Shown here one piece after another: positions 1 to 5,041 of a DNA stretch of 27,932 bases. The stretch's first letter is position 1. Every line of letters begins with the position of its first letter. The position numbers and the translations under genes are program-made. The notes beneath the pieces were generated by a model. It did not search any database. It saw only the letters and a program-made list of their open reading frames with translations, and was not told the DNA's origin. This DNA comes from a virus: IMG/VR virus record IMGVR_UViG_3300040960_001799, positions 1-27,932 of that record; one strand, written 5' to 3'.

Positions 1-57
1 CGATGCGATTACCCACCCGCTATGGCTCAGGAAGGACCCGACGCATGGTGGTGGGGG

Positions 58-723
58 CTAGCCCTTGGCGACGTTGGCGGCGAGGTACTGGCGGAGGTAG
101 ACGCTGAAGCGACGCTCTGCGACCTTGGTGCCGATCTCGTTGATGGGGAAGATCGGGCGATAGCTGGGCAGGCTGGCAGATAGGAAGAGCGGCTTGAGCT
201 TGCCGCCTCTGGTGCGTTGATAAATGCCGGGTTCTCTACCACCGCCAACGGGTCGGCCAATGAAGACGCTGTTAGGGCCGAAGGTGGCTACCTGCTTCGA
301 GATGCGTTTGATGGTGGCAAGTGACACGTTGCCGTTGGCATTGGTGCGAATGGCAGCGGGTATCAGGGCTCTTCCTTGTGGCAGGGTGCCTGTCGTCAGT
401 GACTGGTAGCGCAGCTCAAAAGGTTTTTGTCCACGTGTGCCGCCTGTGATGTTGCGGCCGATGTAGGGCTTGCGCTTTGCGTCTGGGTAGACCTCAACGA
501 TCAGGTTGCGTTTGGTGCTCTTCCGCACGAGGAAGGATTTCTGAATGAATTTGGTTGGGCGATCGAAGTATTGACGAGTTGCGCCGTTGAGTGATTTGCG
601 TGCGTCAAATCCTGTGGCGTTGAGTGCCTGTGAGATTGAAAAGGGAAGCTGCTTAGTCATGGCGTCCGTCCAACGGACTGCCTTAGGCAGCTCATTGCGG
701 ATGTTGAGGGTGATGCTGGCCAT
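58..723 (-). CDS. Minor tail protein, lambda gpZ-like (tentative)
   Basis: This 221-residue basic protein starts at an ATG (MASITLNIRN); a GTG 33 bases upstream would begin inside a GC hairpin and is less likely. Seen in the sequence: an N-terminal stretch predicted to be helical (KAVRWTDAMTKQLPFSISQA), a basic middle (RKSTKRN), a glycine-rich turn (GGTRGQKPF) and a late IYQRTRGGKLKPLF segment before a helical end. This layout resembles the Minor_tail_Z family of lambda gpZ (about 192 residues), which acts at the tail end that joins the head; that link is made by eye and is an inference. It sits downstream of the replication genes, not in the tail module at 10947-27028 where a Z gene is usually found. 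No Shine-Dalgarno is visible; the leader reads CCCACAAACCC before the ATG. It could instead be an unrelated phage structural protein. Confidence 0.5.
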   Translation of the reverse strand: MASITLNIRNELPKAVRWTDAMTKQLPFSISQALNATGFDARKSLNGATRQYFDRPTKFIQKSFLVRKSTKRNLIVEVYPDAKRKPYIGRNITGGTRGQKPFELRYQSLTTGTLPQGRALIPAAIRTNANGNVSLATIKRISKQVATFGPNSVFIGRPVGGGREPGIYQRTRGGKLKPLFLSASLPSYRPIFPINEIGTKVAERRFSVYLRQYLAANVAKG

Positions 724-741
724 GGGTTTGTGGGAGTTAAG

Positions 742-765
742 CCCCGCCGCCGTCACTCGGCGGGG
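742..765. other. GC-rich hairpin between two leftward genes
   Basis: CCCCGCCG (742-749) pairs perfectly with CGGCGGGG (758-765) around an 8-base loop. It lies between the stop of the 87-residue gene and the ATG of the Z-like gene. There is no T-run on either strand, so it is not a classical intrinsic terminator; an mRNA-stability or attenuation role is an inference. Confidence 0.5.
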
Positions 766-806
766 TAGGTCCGCTCACAGGAGTCATCCCAGCAGAGGGT
801 AGGAGA

Positions 807-1070
807 TCAGAAAGGGAACTCAGCGTTCTCGTCGTATTCAGGCTGCTGGTTCTTTATCGGCTGTTTGACTTGCGCTTGCTCTGGCTCGTCCCGTAAGGGG
901 TTGCTGTAGGCGATGCCTCGGTAGCCATTGGGGAATAGCTCAGGGCAAACCCTGGTGTTACTCAACCAGCCCGGTGACGGACGATCGAGCTGATCAACGG
1001 TCCATAGGCCTCGTTCAAGACCGCGGCGCAGGATTGCCCGAAGCGCAACCGGGTCGATAGCCCTAAGCAT
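807..1070 (-). CDS. Small protein with SSB-like C-terminal tip
   Basis: An 87-residue protein from ATG 1070, preceded on its strand by AGGTGG five bases upstream and overlapping the end of the previous gene by 8 bases; a GTG at 1079 is an alternative start. The N-terminal half is helical and basic (LRAILRRGLERGLWTVDQLD), the middle contains a P/W-rich loop (RPSPGWLSNTRVC), and the C-terminus is a low-complexity Q/P/E linker ending in DENAEFPF. An acidic tail finishing in P-F at the very end is the hallmark of bacterial SSB proteins, where the tip recruits replication and repair enzymes. There is no visible OB fold here. It follows the replication initiator and the gene after it in one transcription unit, which fits a replication accessory role, but no family is recognised. 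Confidence 0.65.
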   Translation of the reverse strand: MLRAIDPVALRAILRRGLERGLWTVDQLDRPSPGWLSNTRVCPELFPNGYRGIAYSNPLRDEPEQAQVKQPIKNQQPEYDENAEFPF

Positions 1071-1464
1071 CGAAGCCACCTACCAGAACGGGGTTTGTTG
1101 CGGCTTGCTTAAGCAGCGGCTCGTGATCGGCTTCTGGCGCCTGATGGTGAGGGTGGAAGCACGAAGGCAGCGCCATGCGGTGATGCAGGTCAGCCTTAAG
1201 GCCCCAGTCGAAGGCAGGCTGGCCATCGCGCATACGGAACACGTAGCTGAGCACCTGCAGATGCAGCGGAAGCTCTTTGGCCGGTTCAGGGTCCATCATG
1301 CGCTGCGAGCAGCCGAAGGCCCACATCTCGTCGGTGACTGTGGCTTTGACATCAGCAGGCAGCAGTAGCCAGATGAACTGCACCTCTTCGTTGGTGAGCT
1401 TCTTGCCGTAGGGCAGCGAACCGGACAGGGCCATTAGGCCTAGGCCGAAGGTCTTGGCGTTCAT
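1063..1464 (-). CDS. Replication-operon protein of unknown function (position of lambda P)
   Basis: A 133-residue protein whose ATG overlaps the stop of the replication initiator as ATGA, which implies translational coupling. The N-terminal two thirds looks compact and helical (TFGLGLMALS, LTNEEVQFIWLLLPADVKAT, LPLHLQVLSYVF); the C-terminal third is histidine-rich (HHRMALPSCFHPHHQAPEADHE) and ends in VLVGGFDA. I do not recognise the family. Its place directly behind the initiator is where lambda P and other phage helicase loaders sit, so a loader role is a reasonable guess from position only. In-frame sequence upstream of this ATG overlaps the initiator gene and is not expected to be translated. 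Confidence 0.7.
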   Translation of the reverse strand: MNAKTFGLGLMALSGSLPYGKKLTNEEVQFIWLLLPADVKATVTDEMWAFGCSQRMMDPEPAKELPLHLQVLSYVFRMRDGQPAFDWGLKADLHHRMALPSCFHPHHQAPEADHEPLLKQAATNPVLVGGFDA

Positions 1465-2270
1465 TGGTTTGTGGGGACTACAGGGATTGCGTTGGGGAAA
1501 AAGGACTTGCCGTTCAGGGCGTCCCAGTCGATCTGAGAGCGATCGAACTGGTCCTGATAGCTGGATGGCCGCGAGAGACGCCCAGAAGCCCCTAGAAGGG
1601 GCTCCGGCGCCTTGTGGTGCAGATCGGCCCAGCAACCAGCGATAGCGGCCTCCAAGGACGCTGTGCGGTCCTCTGGTGGCCAGCCGGCCAGCTTGCGGCA
1701 GATGCGATTGAAAACAGGCGTGCTTCTGGCGCCTTTCTTGCCGGCCCAGTATTCGGCCAACAGGTCGGCGTGCTGTAGCAGCTCCAACGGCACGGCATCA
1801 GGCGGTAGCTGCTTGAAGCGCAAAGGGTCCGTTTTGGAGCGTTTCGGGCCTGGCTTTTTGGACTCTCCGTTAGGAGAGTCTTTTTCTATCTGGTTAATGG
1901 GTTCTGGTTTGAGTGCACTTTTGTGCACTGGTAGCCGTGCACTTTTGTGCACTGGTTGGGTGGTGCACTTTTGTGCACTGGTCCTGTCTGCACGCATAGG
2001 GCGGACGAAGTAGACGGTGGTGCTGCCTTGGCGTTTGGCGTGATCGACCCAGCCGTTCAGGCGCAGCCACTTGAGGCAGCGCAGGGCGGTGCGGCGACAG
2101 ACCTTGGAATCGGTTGCGATGCGCTCAGCAGACGCGAAACAACCTCGATCTGAACGGTTGCCGTACAGGTGCAGCACGGCATAGACCGCGATGGTGTAGG
2201 CATCAGGAGCGTCGGCGATCAGATCGGAAGGGATCTGGGCGAACTGGACGCTGCGGAACTGAGCAGGCAT
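1461..2270 (-). CDS. Phage replication initiator, winged helix-turn-helix (lambda O-like)
   Basis: A 269-residue protein that probably binds the phage origin and starts replication. The N-terminus (residues about 15-90) is a winged-helix domain: helix AYTIAVYAVLHLYGNR, helix-turn-helix CFASAERIATDSKVCRRTAL with recognition helix up to LKWLRLNGWV, and a wing VDHAKRQGSTTVYFV. This is the helix-turn-helix type common in phage replication proteins. A linker (residues about 97-155) contains the peptide repeat PVHKSA, encoded by the DNA repeats at 1913-1981, and a basic run (KKPGPKRSK). The C-terminal part (about 160-235: LLQHADLLAEYWAGKKGARS, FNRICRKLAGWPPEDR) may contact the helicase loader, as in lambda O. 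It starts one base into the stop of the upstream regulator (TGATG) and overlaps the next gene by ATGA. Placing the origin inside this gene is an inference from the lambda arrangement. Confidence 0.8.
   Translation of the reverse strand: MPAQFRSVQFAQIPSDLIADAPDAYTIAVYAVLHLYGNRSDRGCFASAERIATDSKVCRRTALRCLKWLRLNGWVDHAKRQGSTTVYFVRPMRADRTSAQKCTTQPVHKSARLPVHKSALKPEPINQIEKDSPNGESKKPGPKRSKTDPLRFKQLPPDAVPLELLQHADLLAEYWAGKKGARSTPVFNRICRKLAGWPPEDRTASLEAAIAGCWADLHHKAPEPLLGASGRLSRPSSYQDQFDRSQIDWDALNGKSFFPNAIPVVPTNQ
1861..1880. other. Perfect hairpin next to the iteron array
   Basis: GACTCTCC (1861-1868) and GGAGAGTC (1873-1880) form an 8-bp stem with a GTTA loop, followed on the + strand by TTTTTC. It has the form of an intrinsic terminator for + strand transcripts, yet both flanking genes run leftward and it lies inside the initiator gene. 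It may be a dyad belonging to the replication origin, or it may stop antisense transcripts. The 30 bases between it and the first iteron are T-rich. Confidence 0.6.
1913..1981. repeat. Three 19-bp iterons (six GTGCAC boxes), candidate replication origin
   Basis: The sequence GTGCACTTTTGTGCACTGG occurs three times without mismatch at 1913-1931, 1937-1955 and 1963-1981. Each copy holds two GTGCAC palindromes exactly 10 bases apart, so there are six boxes; the copies start 24 and 26 bases apart. The array lies in the linker-coding part of the replication initiator gene. Lambda and relatives carry their origin iterons in the same place within gene O, beside an easily melted stretch; here a T-rich stretch (1881-1912) and a perfect dyad (1861-1880) lie next to it. 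Origin function is an inference. Confidence 0.75.
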
Positions 2271-2437
2271 CAGGCCTTAGCTGAGCTGTTATCGCCAACC
2301 TTCTTGAGGCCTTGCTGGATCAGGTAGTTCACCCATCCGGTACGGCTGACGCCGGCCGGTGCTGAGGTGTCAACAAGCTCGACAACGGTTGGGTCTAGAT
2401 AGACGCGAGTTGCGTTGGCGCTGTTCTTGCGTGTCAT
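2270..2437 (-). CDS. Ribbon-helix-helix regulator
   Basis: A 55-residue protein from ATG 2437. Residues about 9-21 (ATRVYLDPTVVELVD) form the expected beta strand and start of helix A; GVSRTGWVNYLIQQGLKK is helix B with its turn. This is the Arc/CopG/MetJ type of small dimeric DNA-binding protein. It is the first gene of the leftward replication unit and shares a TGATG junction with the initiator. The control region in front of it has GCCTA boxes at about one helical turn spacing and a TATAAT box, so it is likely to regulate itself and possibly the divergent nuclease operon. Longer in-frame versions reach back into that control region and are less likely. The fold is clear; the regulatory target is an inference. 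Confidence 0.75.
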   Translation of the reverse strand: MTRKNSANATRVYLDPTVVELVDTSAPAGVSRTGWVNYLIQQGLKKVGDNSSAKA

Positions 2438-2473
2438 GTGCCTAAAAGTGCCTAGAGCAGGCCTATTATAGGC
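2438..2473. promoter_or_regulatory. Divergent control region: GCCTA operator array with TATAAT box
   Basis: GTGCCTA occurs at 2438-2444 and 2448-2454, GCCTA again at 2461-2465, and its complement TAGGC at 2469-2473, so that GCCTATTATAGGC (2461-2473) is a perfect palindrome. The boxes are spaced 10, 11 and 8 bases apart, as expected for a tandem ribbon-helix-helix operator. On the minus strand 2470-2465 reads TATAAT, a consensus -10 box for the leftward genes, about 28 bases from the regulator ATG; its -35 region is poor (TGTCCT at 17 bases), which fits a regulated promoter. On the + strand TATTAT (2464-2469) could serve the nuclease operon. Confidence 0.65.
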
Positions 2474-2495
2474 AGCAGAAGCCCACCAGGACACA

Positions 2496-3191
2496 TTGCC
2501 AGCCATCACCGGACCAGCCCTTAGCCTCCCATCTGCCGGCCAGCTCTTGCCGCCTATTGAAGGCCTTTGGATGGAGCCAGGCGCCCATCGCTACTGCTTC
2601 CGCGGTGACTGGCTGCCCTTCAGCGTCACCCGCATCGTGAGCGATCTGAGCCCCAAAGCCCGCGAGCAGATCGAGCGCACGAAAGACGGCCCGGATGGCT
2701 GGGCCATACGTGGCAGCAGCATTCACGGGATCCTCGAGCAGCACCTTCTTGGAGTGGCCAGCGGCGGCCTGCAGGGAGTGATCTATGACAATCGGTGGAG
2801 TCAGTGGGCTGAGCCGCTCCTTGACCACTGGCTGTTTAGAGACTGCAAGGTGCTAGCCGTCGAGATGGCGCTCTGTGATCCACGCAAGAGGGTTGGCGGC
2901 AGCTTTGATTTCCTAGTGCGCACTGCCGAGGGGCAGACAATCCTGGGCGATCTGAAGACGGTCACCACCGCCGCGGCCTTGAAATCGCGCAAGCCGGCAA
3001 CGGCGCAGCTGGGTGCCTACGCCTCGATGATGTGCTGGTGGTGGCCAACAATCACGATCGACCGCTGCGCCACGTTGGTGGCTGCACCGGGCGAGTGTGA
3101 GCTGAGGGTTGAAGACACGGCCAAGTGCATGGCGGCATGGCAGGAGGCCTGGGAACGGCACGATACAGCTGAGCGTTTGCGTGGCTTCTGA
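2496..3191 (+). CDS. PD-(D/E)XK exonuclease, RecB/Cas4 family
   Basis: A 231-residue nuclease. The RecB-type motifs are in order: His77 in RGSSIHGILEQH, Asp138 in GGSFDFLV, the D-x-K motif Asp152/Lys154 in ILGDLKT, and QxxxY (Gln171, Tyr175) in QLGAYASMM. This metal-dependent fold trims DNA ends; in phages such a nuclease often works with a single-strand annealing protein, and one is encoded at 5776-6477. The start used is TTG, preceded by AGGA five bases away; ATG 2571 gives a 206-residue version that keeps all motifs. It is the first gene of the rightward operon, facing the ribbon-helix-helix regulator across a 58-base control region. Family assignment is firm; partnership with the annealing protein is an inference. 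Confidence 0.85.
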   Translation: MPAITGPALSLPSAGQLLPPIEGLWMEPGAHRYCFRGDWLPFSVTRIVSDLSPKAREQIERTKDGPDGWAIRGSSIHGILEQHLLGVASGGLQGVIYDNRWSQWAEPLLDHWLFRDCKVLAVEMALCDPRKRVGGSFDFLVRTAEGQTILGDLKTVTTAAALKSRKPATAQLGAYASMMCWWWPTITIDRCATLVAAPGECELRVEDTAKCMAAWQEAWERHDTAERLRGF

Positions 3192-3367
3192 TGGCACAGC
3201 CGGATTGGGTGGCGATCTTCGCGCTGCGGCCTGATCTGGAGCCGCCTGGCTACGCCGAGACGGTGATCGACATGTTGAGAAGCCCGCGTGAGCGTCCCGC
3301 ACGTGGAAAATCCAAGGGCCGCAAGCGCGATGCGCACTGGCCGAGCCTTAAACACGGGGCCGATTGA
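3191..3367 (+). CDS. Small basic protein, unknown
   Basis: A 58-residue protein starting at the ATG that overlaps the nuclease stop as TGATG, so its translation is probably coupled. The N-terminal half has an aromatic/proline character (PDWVAIFALRPDLEPPGY) and a short helix (AETVIDMLR); the C-terminal half is strongly basic (RERPARGKSKGRKRD), suggesting nucleic-acid contact. Its TGA stop lies inside the -35 box of the promoter at 3364-3392. No family is recognised. Coding is supported by the coupled start, the full open frame to the promoter and the same codon style as its neighbour. Confidence 0.65.
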   Translation: MAQPDWVAIFALRPDLEPPGYAETVIDMLRSPRERPARGKSKGRKRDAHWPSLKHGAD

Positions 3368-3392
3368 CCGACCCCCTGTGGTATGCCATAAT
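3364..3392 (+). promoter_or_regulatory. Sigma-70-type promoter, first copy
   Basis: TTGACC (3364-3369), a 17-base spacer and CATAAT (3387-3392) make a near-consensus promoter. The 18 bases at 3375-3392, CCTGTGGTATGCCATAAT, recur unchanged at 3741-3758. TATGCCATA (3382-3390) is a palindrome about one central base and could be an operator. Transcription would run through about 135 bases of leader before the 63-residue gene at 3534. Confidence 0.7.
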
Positions 3393-3533
3393 GGTTGGCA
3401 CGAGGGGAGCGGCCCACTCGCAAAACTCAACCGCCGGCCGAACAGCGCACACGAGGCCGTTAAACCCGAGCGCAACATGCCCTGAATAAGGCTGCACCGC
3501 CGGTTGGCCCGGCACCCACTTACCACTCAGACC

Positions 3534-3725
3534 ATGACCACTACCGTCTGCCTGCTGGCCACACTGCTCGCGCTGCTCACCGTGCCGCTGGCAATCCTGC
3601 TCTGGGCCACCGAGAGCAAACAGCAGAGAGCTCGCCGCTGGCGTCGCAAGGGCGATTCCCTGCGCTCGATTGCCGGTCGCCTTGGCGTAAGCCACACGAC
3701 AGTGCGCCGCTGGTGTGCCGCTTGA
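3534..3725 (+). CDS. Membrane-anchored helix-turn-helix mini-protein
   Basis: A 63-residue protein from ATG 3534. Residues 4-24 (TVCLLATLLALLTVPLAILL) form one strong transmembrane segment, residues 29-40 are very basic (KQQRARRWRRKG) and should stay in the cytoplasm, and residues 41-61 (SLRSIAGRLGVSHTTVRRW) look like a helix-turn-helix of the resolvase/transposase type. The combination suggests a membrane-tethered DNA-binding peptide. It lies alone between two near-identical promoters, so it has its own transcription unit. No Shine-Dalgarno is seen; the leader ends CACTTACCACTCAGACC. Coding is likely; the tethering role is an inference and no named family is recognised. Confidence 0.65.
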   Translation: MTTTVCLLATLLALLTVPLAILLWATESKQQRARRWRRKGDSLRSIAGRLGVSHTTVRRWCAA

Positions 3726-3729
3726 GGCG

Positions 3730-3758
3730 TTGACGATCCGCCTGTGGTATGCCATAAT
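3730..3758 (+). promoter_or_regulatory. Sigma-70-type promoter, second copy
   Basis: TTGACG (3730-3735), a 17-base spacer and CATAAT (3753-3758). It shares the 18-base core CCTGTGGTATGCCATAAT with the promoter at 3364-3392, 366 bases upstream. It begins just after the stop of the 63-residue gene. A short hairpin (CGGGC-GCA-GCCCG) follows in the leader, then tandem ACTCA motifs before the ATG at 3800. It probably drives the long small-gene and recombination operon. Confidence 0.75.
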
Positions 3759-3799
3759 TCTCTCAACGGGCGCAGCCCGCCACTCATCACTCACCATCC

Positions 3800-4012
3800 A
3801 TGACCACCAACACCGTTCAAATCCAGTCCGTCGGCCGCGTCGCAGGCAAGCCCGCGGGAGAGCTCAAGCCTGGTGATCGCACCGTCTGGAACTTTGGCTA
3901 CACCCACACCGTCGTCGCGATCGTTCGCGAAACCAAGGCTCAAGTCGTCATTGAATTTGATGGCGGATGGCAAAAGCGCATGGGCAAAACCCGGCTCGTT
4001 GCCATGGCCTGA
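3800..4012 (+). CDS. Small conserved-looking protein with a possible SH3-like barrel
   Basis: A 70-residue protein from ATG 3800, first gene behind the second promoter. The sequence alternates strands and turns: KPAGELKPGDRTVWNFGYTH, TVVAIVRETKAQVVIEFDGG and WQKRMGKTRLVAMA. GELKPGDRTVWNFGYTHTVVAI resembles the openings of small beta-barrel (KOW/SH3-like) domains that read 'G-x-L-x-x-G-D'. Function is unknown. A GC hairpin follows at 4022-4035. Two leaders in this region, before 3534 and before this gene, share paired ACTYA motifs. Confidence 0.7.
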   Translation: MTTNTVQIQSVGRVAGKPAGELKPGDRTVWNFGYTHTVVAIVRETKAQVVIEFDGGWQKRMGKTRLVAMA

Positions 4013-4021
4013 CCCACACCG

Positions 4022-4035
4022 GGCCCTCCGGGGCC
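4022..4035 (+). terminator. Weak hairpin, GGCCC-TCCG-GGGCC
   Basis: A perfect 5-bp GC stem with a TCCG tetraloop follows the stop of the 70-residue gene. Only two T residues follow, so it would stop transcription partially at best. The hairpin at 7199-7212 has the same stem with loop TTCG and a proper T-tract. Confidence 0.45.
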
Positions 4036-4061
4036 TTACTCAGCACTCAGCGATTTATGCC

Positions 4062-4448
4062 ATGTTCACTCAAGATCAGATCAACTTTATTAACCAGCTC
4101 ATTGATGAGCGAATCGCGCATCACGCGCAGCTAGATCATCAAAATAGCCGGATGCGTGATTTTCACACCATCGGCGACATAAGGGCTCTCATCCTTGCAA
4201 ACCTAGAAGAGTTTAGATCTTTTTGTTCTGGCGATGAGTTTCACCTTGCCACGCTAACTATGTTCTTGAAGATGCATACAGAGCTCACTGCATACGACAA
4301 AGAGACTTTGCCACAAGGCAAAAACACGGTGACTCGTTTTGAATCACAAGTGCGAAGCGTTTTTTCTAAATGGCACAATGCCCCTATAAAAAGAGCCGCC
4401 AGGCGCGGCTACTACCGATTCGTGAACCTTCGTCAAACTCAGCCATGA
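4062..4448 (+). CDS. Hypothetical helical protein
   Basis: A 128-residue protein from ATG 4062 (MFTQDQINFINQLIDERIAH). The sequence is mostly predicted helix with many charged residues, a histidine-rich section near residues 21-37 (AHHAQLDHQNSRMRDFH) and a basic C-terminus (IKRAARRGYYRFVNLRQ). No signal peptide, membrane segment or family motif is seen. Base composition is clearly more AT-rich than in its neighbours upstream, which suggests a different recent origin. It overlaps the next gene by ATGA. Longer in-frame versions would run through the preceding gene and the hairpin and are unlikely. Confidence 0.65.
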   Translation: MFTQDQINFINQLIDERIAHHAQLDHQNSRMRDFHTIGDIRALILANLEEFRSFCSGDEFHLATLTMFLKMHTELTAYDKETLPQGKNTVTRFESQVRSVFSKWHNAPIKRAARRGYYRFVNLRQTQP

Positions 4449-4654
4449 ACTTCGACCGCTTGTTCACCGCCGGCCTTCTACTTGGCCTATTCACCGGCAT
4501 CGTTGCCTTCACCTATGGAACTCGGACCGCTCGCACGACTCTTGATCTGGCTCCTCAATCGCTGCCCGAGCATCAGCTTTATTCAGCTGGACAGCACTCA
4601 GAACTCACACTCCTGCCAGCCGTCCCTTCAACCGGACTACGTATTGGACCGTGA
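4445..4654 (+). CDS. Small single-pass membrane protein
   Basis: A 69-residue protein whose ATG overlaps the previous stop (ATGA). Residues 7-24 (FTAGLLLGLFTGIVAFTYG) form a single transmembrane segment; the rest (RTARTTLDLAPQSLPEHQLY and on) is polar and would lie on one side of the membrane. No family is recognised. Its 3' two thirds overlaps a second open frame (4515-4751), so two products may come from one stretch. The membrane segment and coupled start support coding; a role in lysis or signalling cannot be told. Confidence 0.55.
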   Translation: MNFDRLFTAGLLLGLFTGIVAFTYGTRTARTTLDLAPQSLPEHQLYSAGQHSELTLLPAVPSTGLRIGP

Positions 4655-4751
4655 CGTTCTATCCATTGAGCTGAGAGATCCAGTCTTCAGGCAGTTCTAC
4701 ATGGATCACCTTGAGAGCTGCTTAGCCATGCCATCATTTCAAAAGCAATGA
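4515..4751 (+). CDS. Hypothetical protein overlapping the preceding gene out of frame
   Basis: A 78-residue frame from ATG 4515. It overlaps the membrane protein gene for 140 bases in another frame and continues alone for 97 bases, where the sequence looks coding (VLDRDVLSIELRDPVFRQFY). It ends in an ATGA overlap with the next gene, the usual junction here. The N-terminus has a short hydrophobic run followed by a cysteine (ARLLIWLLNRC), loosely like a lipobox but without the small residues expected. The start could also lie further in. Function unknown; the C-terminal part is better supported than the N-terminal part. Confidence 0.45.
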   Translation: MELGPLARLLIWLLNRCPSISFIQLDSTQNSHSCQPSLQPDYVLDRDVLSIELRDPVFRQFYMDHLESCLAMPSFQKQ

Positions 4752-5041
4752 CTCAGCTGCCAAAGCCGCCATTTATCCCAATGCCTAACCGCATACGCGA
4801 GTTAGCGGAAGACATAACTCTGGCCGATCTGCTGGACAGCCCTGTAATGGTCTGCGATGCAATCAGCTTAATGGCAAACATCATTAACAACGGATGGTTC
4901 TATTCAGGCTTGCAATCAAACGCAGATCTAAGCATTCAACGCGATCTATACGCAATTTCACAGTCCTACGGCGCACAGGTTCGTCAGCTCGCGTTCTCGC
5001 ACCTGCGTGATCGCCGCGAATACTCCAAGGAGAACCGATGA
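4748..5041 (+). CDS. Hypothetical protein
   Basis: A 97-residue protein from ATG 4748, coupled to its neighbours by ATGA at both ends. The sequence opens with a proline-rich segment (LPKPPFIPMPNRI), then helices (IRELAEDITLADLLDSPVMV, CDAISLMANIINNGWFYSGL) and a basic C-terminus (HLRDRREYSKENR). An AAGGAG motif near its 3' end could serve as ribosome site for the next gene. No family is recognised. Confidence 0.65.
   Translation: MTQLPKPPFIPMPNRIRELAEDITLADLLDSPVMVCDAISLMANIINNGWFYSGLQSNADLSIQRDLYAISQSYGAQVRQLAFSHLRDRREYSKENR

Noticed and set aside
1465-1635. N-terminal extension of the 133-residue replication-operon protein
   Set aside because: It would overlap the initiator gene for 170 bases; the ATG coupled to the initiator stop is the better start.
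1861-1887. Hairpin with T-run as a normal terminator
   Set aside because: It points along the + strand inside a leftward gene with no + strand gene upstream, so a plain gene-end terminator is unlikely; kept as an origin-related dyad.
2438-2509. Longer version of the ribbon-helix-helix regulator reaching to 2509
   Set aside because: It would translate the operator and -10 region; the fold starts after ATG 2437.
3391-3489. A 32-codon frame after the first promoter, starting at ATG 3391
   Set aside because: Its ATG overlaps the -10 box, so it would lie before the transcript start, and the peptide has no coding character.
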